Assembly: GCA_018434325.1 (NCBI GenBank)
Contig: JAHDPO010000049.1
Location: 58,534-122,533 of the forward strand
Source: Clostridia bacterium
GTDB taxonomy: Bacteria > Bacillota > Peptococcia > DRI-13 > UBA5745
DNA: 64,000 bases
Direction: 5' to 3'
In this document: piece by piece, positions 46,130 to 55,669 of the stretch
Layout: each line of letters begins with the position of its first letter
Position numbering within the stretch: position 1 is the first letter of the stretch
Program-made: the position numbers and the translations under genes
The notes under the pieces: generated by a model
What the model was told of the DNA's origin: nothing
Databases searched by the model: none
What the model saw: the letters and a program-made list of their open reading frames with translations, nothing else

Positions 46130-46861
46130 CTATCGGTCATCAGAGAGCTGTGATAAAGCCTTGCCTACCCGGTCGGCCTTATATTGATAGCTCTCCTTCA
46201 CATAACTCATCAGAGTATCGCCTCTTTCTTCCAAATCCTGCATCAGCACATCGCCCAGAATTTGGCCCTGGCGCAGCAGTACGGCCCGGCCGATAAATTT
46301 CTCCACTTCCTCCAGCAGATGGGTGGATAATAGCACCGTTTCCCCGGGCTCCAAAATGCCCAGCAGTACCTTGTAGAAATCCTCCCGGTTAAATACGTCA
46401 TTGCCGGCAAAGGGTTCATCCATCAGGATATAATCGGCGCCCTGGCATAAAGCCAGGATTACCTCGATCTGGTTTTGCTGGCCCGTAGAAAGACGGCGGA
46501 CAAGCTTCGCTGCCGGCAGTTCAAAAAACTCCAGCAGACCGTCGAAGCGCTTTGACCGGAAAGCAGGAAAATGGGCGCTGTAAAACTCTTTGTGGTCTTT
46601 GGCCGTCAAATTGGGAAAGAAGGAGTGCTCACTGGTGGCAAAGGACAGCCGACCGATGTTTTTTCTGGTAATGGCCTGGCCATCCAGGGTGATTTGCCCC
46701 TGGTAACGAAGATAACCCAGAATACATTTCATCAGCGTAGTTTTGCCGGCGCCGTTCTCACCGAAAAGGCCGATAATCTCCCCCCGATCCAGACTCAAAT
46801 TCACACCTTTAAGCGCCTGCTTGCCGGAGTAGGATTTTTTCAGATTACTAATGTTTAACAT
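46130..46861 (-). CDS. ABC transporter ATP-binding protein (YtrB-like)
   Basis: About 243 residues from ATG 46861, which has AAGGAG at 7 bases; the longer open frame to 47140 is overlap with the upstream gene. Walker A GENGAGKTTLMK, signature LSTGQQNQIEV, Walker B YILMDEPFAGND and the H-loop STHLLEEVEK are all present, so active. The small size and pairing with two membrane proteins and a YtrA-type GntR repressor match the YtrABCDEF/BcrA-like exporters. Substrate unknown. Confidence 0.93.
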   Translation of the reverse strand: MLNISNLKKSYSGKQALKGVNLSLDRGEIIGLFGENGAGKTTLMKCILGYLRYQGQITLDGQAITRKNIGRLSFATSEHSFFPNLTAKDHKEFYSAHFPAFRSKRFDGLLEFFELPAAKLVRRLSTGQQNQIEVILALCQGADYILMDEPFAGNDVFNREDFYKVLLGILEPGETVLLSTHLLEEVEKFIGRAVLLRQGQILGDVLMQDLEERGDTLMSYVKESYQYKADRVGKALSQLSDDR

Positions 46862-46872
46862 GGCTATTCTCC

Positions 46873-47385
46873 TTAATAAGCCGGCAGAAAGGCCTGCCAG
46901 ATTTTTTGCCATTGACCGGGAGTCAGGCAGACTGCCGGTGTGGCCAAAAGGTAAATACCGAAATAAAGCAGCAATAAAAGGCCGGCCAGCAATACAGCCG
47001 CCGCCGTACACAACAGCGGCAGAGCCAGGCAGCGGCGCCACAGCTCCCAGCGATCCGGCAGCCGCCTCATCAGATAAATGCTTTTGCTGCCCTGGTAATG
47101 GTAGAAATAATGATAAACGGCCAAAATTACCATACCACAAATCAATAAGCCAAAGCCCATGAGGCTTTTGTCCAAAATCTCGGGGAAATCCGCCATAATG
47201 GCGCCTTCCCGCAGCACTTTCTCCAGCCCCACCCTCTGAAAAAGCCTTCCACGTTCTGCGCTGAAGCGAAAAAGAAAACCTAAGCTATAGAAACAGCTTG
47301 CGCCTATGCCGGCGGCCAGCCACTTAATTTCCTGCCCATAATCGATACCGGCGGGAATATACTTCTCAATGTTAAGCTTTTTCAT
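46873..47385 (-). CDS. ABC-associated membrane protein (small permease)
   Basis: 170 residues, four or so hydrophobic segments (IKWLAAGIGASCFYSLGFLFRF, LMGFGLLICGMVILAVYHYFYHY, LALPLLCTAAAVLLAGLLLLLYFGIYLL). No family signature recognised. The N-terminus overlaps the preceding gene by 14 bp, which supports translational coupling. A probable permease subunit of the adjacent ATPase. Confidence 0.75.
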   Translation of the reverse strand: MKKLNIEKYIPAGIDYGQEIKWLAAGIGASCFYSLGFLFRFSAERGRLFQRVGLEKVLREGAIMADFPEILDKSLMGFGLLICGMVILAVYHYFYHYQGSKSIYLMRRLPDRWELWRRCLALPLLCTAAAVLLAGLLLLLYFGIYLLATPAVCLTPGQWQKIWQAFLPAY

Positions 47386-48103
47386 CTGATTTCTCCCAAA
47401 GAATGTAGTAAGCGGAATTGCCCGCCAACGCTAAGGCCAGCAGGAAAATCCAGGCATCGGAGCCAAAGCGGCCCATTTCCTGCGGAAAGCTCCAAAACGT
47501 GAAGACCGCCAAAAAACTCATAGCAATATCTCGCTTGCCCCGCCTTTGCTTGAGCGGAAAACAGGCCGCCCCCAGCGATAAGCTCAGCAGCAAAGCCCCA
47601 TTGCGGAGGAGACGGCTTGTTTCCTCCAGAGGCAGCAGACTGCGTAAAAAATCATTACGAAAAAAGGCCAGAAAAACTGTTTGTTCATTTAAATAAGCGG
47701 GATCCACAACAGCAATATATAAGCGGCTAAGGCAAAGGACGATCAAAAGCTGCACTGCCCAGAAAATCAGGAAGCAGACTAAATAATAGCCGGACCAAAG
47801 CAAGGCAATAGTCTCTTCACGCAAGGAAAGTCTTTGCAGCGTATAGCTGATCTTGCTGCGGCCAGACTCATATCCCGTCAGGCTGAGGATCAGACAAAGG
47901 CCGAGAAAGGCAAAACCGCAAATCAGGGGTATGCCGCTGCGGTCAATCAAGCTTTCGAGAGCATAAAACTGGTCCACAGGACCTATTTGCAGCAGCCGGT
48001 AAAACGAGGCCGTCTCCAGGGCCGCCATCAGCAAAAGCAGACCGCTGATTTTGTAGATTGTGCTGCCGGCAGCCAGCATTAATACAGAAAAATAACGTTT
48101 CAT
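47372..48103 (-). CDS. ABC-associated membrane protein (permease)
   Basis: 243 residues with about six membrane helices (ISGLLLLMAALETASFY, LICGFAFLGLCLILSLTGY, LVCFLIFWAVQLLIVLCL, GALLLSLSLGAAC, AVFTFWSF, WIFLLALALAGNSAYYIL). The SGRSKISYTLQRLSL segment resembles the cytoplasmic loops of ABC-2-type permeases, but no motif is decisive. Directly follows the GntR gene by 50 bp. Confidence 0.75.
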   Translation of the reverse strand: MKRYFSVLMLAAGSTIYKISGLLLLMAALETASFYRLLQIGPVDQFYALESLIDRSGIPLICGFAFLGLCLILSLTGYESGRSKISYTLQRLSLREETIALLWSGYYLVCFLIFWAVQLLIVLCLSRLYIAVVDPAYLNEQTVFLAFFRNDFLRSLLPLEETSRLLRNGALLLSLSLGAACFPLKQRRGKRDIAMSFLAVFTFWSFPQEMGRFGSDAWIFLLALALAGNSAYYILWEKSDEKA

Positions 48104-48153
48104 CTATAGCGTCTCCTCATGCGATCATTTCTTCTGCGGCAGCCGATAGGATT

Positions 48154-48531
48154 TCAATTGCCATCCCAGATATCTCCCAGCAGCCGGGCAGCCTCTTCCT
48201 TGGAGATTTCCATCTGCTTCATGGACTTTACCAACGCCCTCACGTCCCCCTCCAATAGCTGAGAACGGATAACCTTTATCTGCTGCTCATTTACCGTCAC
48301 CCAGCTGCCGGCGCCGGAATGGGATTCGATAATCCCTTCCTCCTCCAGCAAACGGTAAGCTTTTTGAATGGTGTTGGGATTAACGCCAAGAAGAGCCGAC
48401 AGCAGCCGCCGGGAGGGCATTTCCTCCCGGTTTTGAATGACGCCCGCAATGATGCCTTGTTTAATATGGCGCACAATCTGGCTGTAAATGGGGCTGCCAT
48501 CCTCTATAATAAAGTGCTCGAATGAAATCAT
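48154..48531 (-). CDS. GntR-family repressor, YtrA subfamily
   Basis: 125 residues: N-terminal winged helix (GSPIYSQIVRHIKQGIIAGVIQNREEMPSRRLLSALLGVNPNTIQKAYRLLEEEGIIESHSGAGSWVT) and a short all-alpha tail of about 45 residues, the compact YtrA architecture. The MPSRRLLSALLGVNPNTIQKAY block is diagnostic. First gene of the ABC operon and almost certainly its autorepressor, given the inverted repeat over its promoter. Start ATG 48531; an in-frame TTG at 48546 is too near the ribosome site. Confidence 0.92.
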   Translation of the reverse strand: MISFEHFIIEDGSPIYSQIVRHIKQGIIAGVIQNREEMPSRRLLSALLGVNPNTIQKAYRLLEEEGIIESHSGAGSWVTVNEQQIKVIRSQLLEGDVRALVKSMKQMEISKEEAARLLGDIWDGN

Positions 48532-48573
48532 TGCTGCCTGCCGCAACCTCTCAAAGCGTATTACTATCTCAAT

Positions 48574-48614
48574 ACAGTTAACCGTATTATAGAACTAATA
48601 CGGTTAACTGTCAA
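48574..48614 (-). promoter_or_regulatory. Perfect inverted-repeat operator overlapping a consensus promoter
   Basis: Arms ACAGTTAACCGTATTA (48574-48589) and TAATACGGTTAACTGT (48596-48611) are perfectly complementary around a 6-base spacer. On the minus strand TTGACA (48609-48614) and TATAAT (48586-48591) are 17 bp apart, a fully consensus SigA promoter running through the palindrome. Repression by the GntR product of the same operon is inferred. Confidence 0.85.
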
Positions 48615-48651
48615 ATATAAAATTTGCAATAGCCGGTACCAAGGCCCATAA

Positions 48652-48697
48652 TTCAAAAGTAAACCCCGCCGCACAGATTCAAGCTGCACGGCGGGGC
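48652..48697 (-). terminator. Terminator behind the collagen-like gene
   Basis: CCCCGCCG (48664-48671) pairs with CGGCGGGG (48689-48696), with further pairing inside. The minus strand continues GGTTTACTTTTG. Confidence 0.8.
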
Positions 48698-48756
48698 TTG
48701 TGATGTTTAAGCAGCGTCGGCTTTCAAAACAGTATTGCTATTGCTTTGAGAGCCTC

Positions 48757-50302
<1,546 letters not shown>

Positions 50303-50322
50303 TAGAGTAATTAAATCTCCTA

Positions 50323-50350
50323 TTGACAGAAGGTATTTATGGTGTATAAT
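50323..50350 (+). promoter_or_regulatory. Promoter of the PerR-rubredoxin-rubrerythrin operon
   Basis: TTGACA (50323-50328) and TATAAT (50345-50350), both perfect, 16 bp apart; predicted start near 50357, inside the adjacent Per-box palindrome. Confidence 0.85.
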
Positions 50351-50355
50351 TTTTA

Positions 50356-50370
50356 TTGTAATGATTACAA
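50356..50370 (+). promoter_or_regulatory. Per/Fur-type box
   Basis: TTGTAATGATTACAA is a perfect 7-1-7 inverted repeat, matching the form of Per boxes. It begins 5 bp after the -10, so binding by the PerR-like product would block initiation. Confidence 0.8.
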
Positions 50371-50414
50371 TTTTGATTTCATTACAAAATTTCTTCAGGA
50401 GGGCGGTGAGCAAG

Positions 50415-50843
50415 ATGAAGCCAGATTTGAATTTCGAGCAAGAGCTTAAGATACGAAACATCAATCCATCCCACCAAAGGCTAAAGATCATGGAATATCT
50501 TGCCCAAAACCAATCCCATCCGACGGTGGATCAGATTTATACCGCTCTTCAGAAGGATATCTCCACATTGTCGAAAACAACGGTGTATAACACCTTACGC
50601 ATTTTAGCCGAGGCCGGCTTGGTTAGGACGCTTACCATTGAAGACAACGAAGTCAGGTACGATATTCTGACGGAAAACCACGGCCACTTCAAATGTGAGG
50701 CTTGCGGAACCATCTATGATTTTCCTATCGACATGAACGCCCTGATCTCCGAAAATTTGAGCCATTTCCGGATTTACGACAAAAACGTATATTTTAAAGG
50801 CATTTGCCCTAAATGCCTTGCAAATAGAGAAGAAAATAAATAA
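50415..50843 (+). CDS. perR: Fur-family peroxide-type repressor (PerR-like)
   Basis: 142 residues from ATG 50415; the longer frame from 50361 contains the operator. Winged helix [36 protein letters not shown], then the dimer and metal domain with two CxxC zinc pairs (CEACG, CPKCL). The [20 protein letters not shown] segment keeps the Asp in YDF that corresponds to PerR Asp104, so a PerR-type iron/peroxide sensor is favoured over Fur or Zur. It leads an oxygen-defence operon and probably represses it. Confidence 0.87.
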   Translation: MKPDLNFEQELKIRNINPSHQRLKIMEYLAQNQSHPTVDQIYTALQKDISTLSKTTVYNTLRILAEAGLVRTLTIEDNEVRYDILTENHGHFKCEACGTIYDFPIDMNALISENLSHFRIYDKNVYFKGICPKCLANREENK

Positions 50844-50856
50844 AGGAGGTAATGGT

Positions 50857-51525
50857 ATGGGGAAATACGTCTGTTCCGTTTGCGGCTACACTTATGATGA
50901 AGCCAAAGGAATCCCCGAATCCGGCATTGCTCCCGCCACGGCCTGGGAGGATTTGCCGGAGGATTGGGTCTGCCCTCTCTGCGGCGCCGACAAAACGCAA
51001 TTCCAGCATCAAAGCACGCCCATTGCATCTGCACCGAAGGATCCGGTTGTTCTCGTTGAGCCCTCCTCAGATCTCCGGGAACTGTCGCCGCTGGAGATCA
51101 GTATCCTTTGCTCCAATCTGGCCCGGGGTTGTGAAAAACAATATCAGCCGGAGGAAGCAGCTCTCTTCAGCGAGTTAGCCGGATATTTTAAGGCAGTCGC
51201 TGCATCTGCGGCCAACCCGGATTTTGATAAGCTTTTGGCCCTCATTGATCAGGATTTAAGCGAAGGCTACCCCGGCGCCAACGCCGTATCCGCCGAAGCC
51301 AAGGACCGCGGCGCTCTCCGGGCTTTGGTCTGGAGTGAAAAGGTCACCCGCGTTTTGAAATCCCTGATCACCCGCTATCAAAAGCTGGGGGATGCCATGC
51401 TGGAAAATACCGGCGTTTACGTCTGCACCATCTGCGGCTTTATTTACATTGGAAATGCAGCGCCGGAGATTTGTCCTGTTTGCAAGGTGCCGAACTGGAA
51501 ATTTGAAAAGGTCGAAGGGAGGTAA
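50857..51525 (+). CDS. Rubredoxin-helical-rubredoxin electron carrier
   Basis: 222 residues from ATG 50857 (AGGAGG, 7 bases). A canonical rubredoxin domain (CSVCGYTYD...CPLCGADK) is followed by a helical middle (about 75-185, rubrerythrin-like) and a short second rubredoxin-like domain ([30 protein letters not shown]). Two FeS4 sites are therefore predicted. It would hand electrons to the rubrerythrin encoded next in line. A three-part arrangement of this kind is found in strict anaerobes. Confidence 0.88.
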   Translation: MGKYVCSVCGYTYDEAKGIPESGIAPATAWEDLPEDWVCPLCGADKTQFQHQSTPIASAPKDPVVLVEPSSDLRELSPLEISILCSNLARGCEKQYQPEEAALFSELAGYFKAVAASAANPDFDKLLALIDQDLSEGYPGANAVSAEAKDRGALRALVWSEKVTRVLKSLITRYQKLGDAMLENTGVYVCTICGFIYIGNAAPEICPVCKVPNWKFEKVEGR

Positions 51526-51530
51526 GGCAA

Positions 51531-52517
51531 ATGTCTAAAAAATATGCGGTAAGAAATTTACGCCTGTGTACCAAGGACTGCTTGTGCCTCTATGTCTGCC
51601 CCACCGGAGCTACCGATACGGAAAACAGCGTCATCGATGCGGCAAAGTGCAACGGCTGCGGCGATTGCGCCGATGCCTGCCCCTCCGGAGCAATTTCCAT
51701 GGTACCGGAAGTATATCCGCCTCAGCAGCCCAAAACCGAAGCTGTTTTAAGGGCAATGAATGAGCTTTTGCGCAGCAAATCCCGCCAAGAGCAGATTGCT
51801 GCCGAATTGCCCGGCAAATTGGCTAAGGCTATTGAAAAATCCAATCGTATCATGGCCGAAGACCTGATTCGCGAAGCCGGCTATATGCTGCCCCAAAGCG
51901 AAAACACCCGGGATTTTCTCCAGTCGCTGCTGCTGCAGCGGCAGCAGATGGAGGGCTTCCCCAAAGAAGCTGTCGAAAAGCTAATTAAAGCTTTTAACCA
52001 AAATAATAAGGAGGATAAGAACATGAACGAAAACAAAACGATTGATAACCTAATGGAGGCCTTTGCCGGTGAGTCCCAGGCCAACAGAAAGTATCTGGCC
52101 TATTCCAAAAAGGCGGAAAAGGAAGGCAAGATCAACGCCGCCAAGCTCTTCAAGGCTGCTTCCGATGCCGAAACCCTGCACGCCCTCAAGCATTTTGAAG
52201 TTGCGGGTAAGATCTCTTCCACCGCAGACAACCTGAAAGATGCCGTTGCCGGCGAAACCCACGAGTTTCAAGATATGTATCCCGATTTTGTGAAACAAGC
52301 CGAAGCAGAAGGCAACAAAGCCGCTGTGATGTCTTTCACCTTTGCGATGAAAGCCGAGGAGGTTCATGCCCGGCTTTATCAGGAAGCCTTGGATAACCTG
52401 AACGAGACCGAGGAAGTATTCTATTACCTCTGCCCCGTTTGCGGCAATATCGAGAAGTTCATCCCCGAGAAATGCAGCATTTGCGGCGTTTCCGGCGATA
52501 AATTTATCAAATACTAA
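51531..52517 (+). CDS. rbr: Ferredoxin-like domain fused in frame to rubrerythrin
   Basis: 328 codons without a stop. Residues 1-60 carry two Cys clusters (CTKDCLCLYVCP and CNGCGDCADACP) of a 4Fe-4S ferredoxin. Residues 60-160 are a helical stretch. From residue 165 a complete rubrerythrin begins (MNENKTIDNLMEAFAGESQANRKYLAYS), with all diiron Glu/His ligands and a C-terminal rubredoxin site (CPVCG...CSICG). Just before residue 165 the DNA reads AAGGAGG, 9 bases from ATG 52023, so rubrerythrin can also be made separately. Reduces hydrogen peroxide. Closed by a terminator. Elsewhere these are usually two genes. Confidence 0.88.
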   Translation: MSKKYAVRNLRLCTKDCLCLYVCPTGATDTENSVIDAAKCNGCGDCADACPSGAISMVPEVYPPQQPKTEAVLRAMNELLRSKSRQEQIAAELPGKLAKAIEKSNRIMAEDLIREAGYMLPQSENTRDFLQSLLLQRQQMEGFPKEAVEKLIKAFNQNNKEDKNMNENKTIDNLMEAFAGESQANRKYLAYSKKAEKEGKINAAKLFKAASDAETLHALKHFEVAGKISSTADNLKDAVAGETHEFQDMYPDFVKQAEAEGNKAAVMSFTFAMKAEEVHARLYQEALDNLNETEEVFYYLCPVCGNIEKFIPEKCSICGVSGDKFIKY

Positions 52518-52534
52518 GAACTGATGAGTACAAA

Positions 52535-52570
52535 AGGGCTGTAGCAAAACATTGCTGCAGCCCTCTTTTT
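52535..52570 (+). terminator. Terminator of the rubrerythrin operon
   Basis: AGGGCTGTAGCAA and TTGCTGCAGCCCT (52552-52564) pair with one mismatch and are followed by C and T5. Confidence 0.92.
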
Positions 52571-52595
52571 ATTCCCTGCCCAGGATTTATTCCTT

Positions 52596-54059
52596 TCACT
52601 TCCCGCAGGCGAACAGCGCTGCTTCCCGCTCCTCTCTAGATCTAGCTGCCCGGCTGTTTGCTGTAGAAAAATACAGCAGGCCGCCCAGGGCCATCCATAC
52701 AATCAGCATAAGGACGCCGGTGTTTCCGATGTAGCAAACAGAGCCGGGAACCAGAAACAGTACGAAAACAATGGTGGAGGAAAAGGCGCCAAAAAGCGGG
52801 ATGGCGAGACCGCCAGGCACTTTGTAGGGGCGAGGCGCATCCGGTTCCTTCAGGCGAAGGCGGATTAATGCACAGACGGTGATTAACCAGCACAGTACAA
52901 AAGCTGCAGAGGCAAAACTGGTGAGCACATTCACTATACTGATACCAAGGAAGGGACCTGCCGCTGCGAAAAGAGAGCAAAAAATCAGCGCAACAGTAGG
53001 AACGCCTGTCCTCGGGTGGGAACGGGAGAACACAAAAGGAATAAGACTGGCTCGGGACAGTCCCATCATCAGTCGGGGAGTGGCTGCCAAAAAGGCGTTC
53101 CAGGTGGTGAGCAGACCAAAAAGAGCACCGCAGATGATGATCCCGGCAATAACGGTTCCCCAGGGATCGCCGTAAAGACTGCGAAGCATGTTGGCCACAG
53201 CAGGCGAGGGAAGCTTGATAAAATCCTGCCAGGGCATGGCCAGGCCCAGGCAAAGGAGCAGCAAGGCATAGAAAAGGCTTGCGGCGACAATGACCGTCAC
53301 CACGATGTTGCCGATAGAATTCGTCTTGTCCGATGCTTCCTCGGCAGATTGCGGAATAGTTTCAAAGCCGCACATAAAGAAAGGGGCAGAGGCAAGAATG
53401 GCAAATACGCCGCCGCCAAAGCTGGTATGGGTACCGGCGCCTACATTTTCATAAATAGGAAGCAAATTGCTGGCGTCAGCCTTGAACAATGATGCGATAA
53501 TGGTCAACAATCCCGAGCCGATAAGGAGCAGACACAGCACATTTTGTAGTTTTGCCGAGGCCTCTGCCCCCTTCCAGTTGAAGAGAAAAAGGGCGGCAAC
53601 ACAGGCGAGACCCACTACTATAGCACGGAAGTGGATAGAATATCCCAGCACAGAGTATAGCGGCGCACCGGCTTTGAGTTGTGGAAACAACATGGTCAAA
53701 ATTTCGTTGATATAAATGGCCTCCCAAGGAAGCAAAGTAATGAAGGCGCCAATGGCCGACCAGCCGGCGATGAAAGAAGTCCCTTGACCAAAGGCTCGGT
53801 AGGCAAAGGCGACGTTTCCACCAGCCACCGGCATCATCGGCGTCAGCTCAGCATAGCAAAGGCCAATGGGGATAAGCAAAACAAGGGTGAGCAGGTAACC
53901 GGCGGAGGCCGCCAGAGGTCCGCCGGCGGAAGCCATCCAATTATTAATAGAGAGTGCCCAGCCAACGCCGACAATGGCGCCAAAACCCATGGTGAAAAAG
54001 TCCAGGTTGCTGAGTCCCTTCTTTTTTGGCATTACTTTTTCCGCGTTGTTTTTCCCCAT
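52596..54059 (-). CDS. APC family amino acid/amine permease
   Basis: 487 residues, 12 membrane helices, APC superfamily: FFTMGFGAIVGVGWALSINNW at the start, TPMMPVAGGNVAFAYRAFGQGTSFIAGWS, CGFETIPQSAEEASD. Substrate not predictable by motif. It is the last gene of the leftward catabolic operon, 42 bp after the iron-sulfur reductase gene. It may import a co-substrate or release a product of the ring-opening pathway. Confidence 0.88.
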   Translation of the reverse strand: MGKNNAEKVMPKKKGLSNLDFFTMGFGAIVGVGWALSINNWMASAGGPLAASAGYLLTLVLLIPIGLCYAELTPMMPVAGGNVAFAYRAFGQGTSFIAGWSAIGAFITLLPWEAIYINEILTMLFPQLKAGAPLYSVLGYSIHFRAIVVGLACVAALFLFNWKGAEASAKLQNVLCLLLIGSGLLTIIASLFKADASNLLPIYENVGAGTHTSFGGGVFAILASAPFFMCGFETIPQSAEEASDKTNSIGNIVVTVIVAASLFYALLLLCLGLAMPWQDFIKLPSPAVANMLRSLYGDPWGTVIAGIIICGALFGLLTTWNAFLAATPRLMMGLSRASLIPFVFSRSHPRTGVPTVALIFCSLFAAAGPFLGISIVNVLTSFASAAFVLCWLITVCALIRLRLKEPDAPRPYKVPGGLAIPLFGAFSSTIVFVLFLVPGSVCYIGNTGVLMLIVWMALGGLLYFSTANSRAARSREEREAALFACGK

Positions 54060-54101
54060 GCAAGGGTACCCCTTTCTAATCCGCGCCGCACAATACGTTT
54101 C

Positions 54102-55652
54102 CTATCGATTTAATGAAATGGTTTTCGTGGGTGCGGTTTTCTGTATTTCTTCAATTGGACGGACCGCATCCACGTAGCCGCCGATCTCCTCGAAGGTTTC
54201 CCGCGTCATCGTAACCTCCAGGGGTGTAACGCCGGCCGGTGTGGGAACCCAGGAAAAAGCGCCTTCAGGGCAACCCTCTACGCTGCATTCTGCGGTAATG
54301 CCGCCGCCCTCCCAGATGTGAACAGGGTTGCCGCAAATCGTATACATAAGCTTACCTGCCCGTAGAGCCTGATTAACCAGAATGGGGCTGATTCTGGAGA
54401 TAACATTGCGCACACCGCCGCCGAAGCCGGCACACACGGATACATTACAGCGACAGGGTTCACAACAACTGTGGATCAGGTCGATAACAGCCTGTACTTT
54501 CTCCGGGATAGGCTTTTCCACCAGGTCGCGGTTTTCGTCGGCTTCATAATAGACAGCACGCTCGGCGGTAGGCTCAGTAACAATTACTCGCATGCCGGGC
54601 CAGGCCTTAGTTTTGTCCACATCAGCGAAAATGTCTTCAGGCTTTAGGATGTTAGAACCACCCCATCCGGTGCCCGGCTCACCAAACCAACGCCCGGGGG
54701 AACTGTAGGTGCCAGCCGGGGTTATACCGCTATCGGGCAGGCCATAGCGCAAACCGCTGGTGGTGTGGGTGGACATTTTAGCGGTGATGTCATAGTCGAT
54801 GGTGATGCACTCATCCACTACCTTCATCCAATGGAGAGCAAAGCCGGAAGAGACCATAGATCCGCAGCCTATACGCATATACTGTGTAGAGCGGCCATCC
54901 AGAATCGGCGCTTTGCCATGCTGGAGTACCAGGGCCTTTACCATATCGGTACTGACCGTGACCGGCTTTTTATTCAACAGATCACTTACCGTACGCGTGA
55001 CCATAAATCCGCTAGAACCGGTGTTCAATTCGGCGCCGCCAAAATACAGCATATGAGAGCCGTACTCGGAAGTGTTGACGTATCCAACGATGACGCCATG
55101 GCGGCGGATGGGTGTGCCATTGGAGCCAATATTTTCGTCAGTATCCACTTTGACACGTGCACCATTGAAGGACAGCACTGTCTCCGTGACACAGGAAACT
55201 ACATCCAAATCACCAATTTTGGCGCCGGCTATGATTTTTGCAGGCACGTTGGTGGAATAGAGGTTGGTACCGGCCCCAAAGCCGGACAACAACGGGCGGT
55301 CAGGCAGACCCGTAAGGTTGTTGATCTTGATCTCGTTGGGATCGATTATGTTGAGGGGCTCGATACGAATCAGCTGGCCGCTGTTATTGCAGTAGCGTTG
55401 GCAGGAGCCATAGCCGCCCTCAGGCACGTTGCAGTGTACAGGGCAACAGGAGCATTGCACACTGCGGGATGGAACATCAACCTTTTCCACCGCATCCTTG
55501 GGGCAGATTTTGAAGCAGATATTGCAGCCTACGCAGGCGGCGCCAATACCGGCCTTACGGTCAATCAACGCAATGGCGGCAACAGGGCAGTTGCGGATGC
55601 ACAACCCGCAGCCAACACATTTTTCACTGATGATTCGGCATAGATTTCCCAT
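54102..55652 (-). CDS. 6-hydroxynicotinate reductase-like iron-sulfur protein
   Basis: 516 residues. Two 4Fe-4S ferredoxin motifs at the N-terminus (C12, C15, C18, C22; C40, C43, C46, C50) are followed by a third Cys group (CSCCPVHC...SCQRYC). A large catalytic region (100-480) comes next, with another Cys-rich patch (SCCEPCRCNVSVCAGFGGG). The layout and the setting between two enamidase-like genes match the ferredoxin-dependent 6-hydroxynicotinate reductase of nicotinate-fermenting clostridia, which reduces the ring to the tetrahydro-oxo form. I recognise the family by layout and context, not alignment. ATG 55652 has AGGAG upstream. Confidence 0.75.
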   Translation of the reverse strand: MGNLCRIISEKCVGCGLCIRNCPVAAIALIDRKAGIGAACVGCNICFKICPKDAVEKVDVPSRSVQCSCCPVHCNVPEGGYGSCQRYCNNSGQLIRIEPLNIIDPNEIKINNLTGLPDRPLLSGFGAGTNLYSTNVPAKIIAGAKIGDLDVVSCVTETVLSFNGARVKVDTDENIGSNGTPIRRHGVIVGYVNTSEYGSHMLYFGGAELNTGSSGFMVTRTVSDLLNKKPVTVSTDMVKALVLQHGKAPILDGRSTQYMRIGCGSMVSSGFALHWMKVVDECITIDYDITAKMSTHTTSGLRYGLPDSGITPAGTYSSPGRWFGEPGTGWGGSNILKPEDIFADVDKTKAWPGMRVIVTEPTAERAVYYEADENRDLVEKPIPEKVQAVIDLIHSCCEPCRCNVSVCAGFGGGVRNVISRISPILVNQALRAGKLMYTICGNPVHIWEGGGITAECSVEGCPEGAFSWVPTPAGVTPLEVTMTRETFEEIGGYVDAVRPIEEIQKTAPTKTISLNR

Positions 55653-55669
55653 AACTTCTCCTTTCGCCA

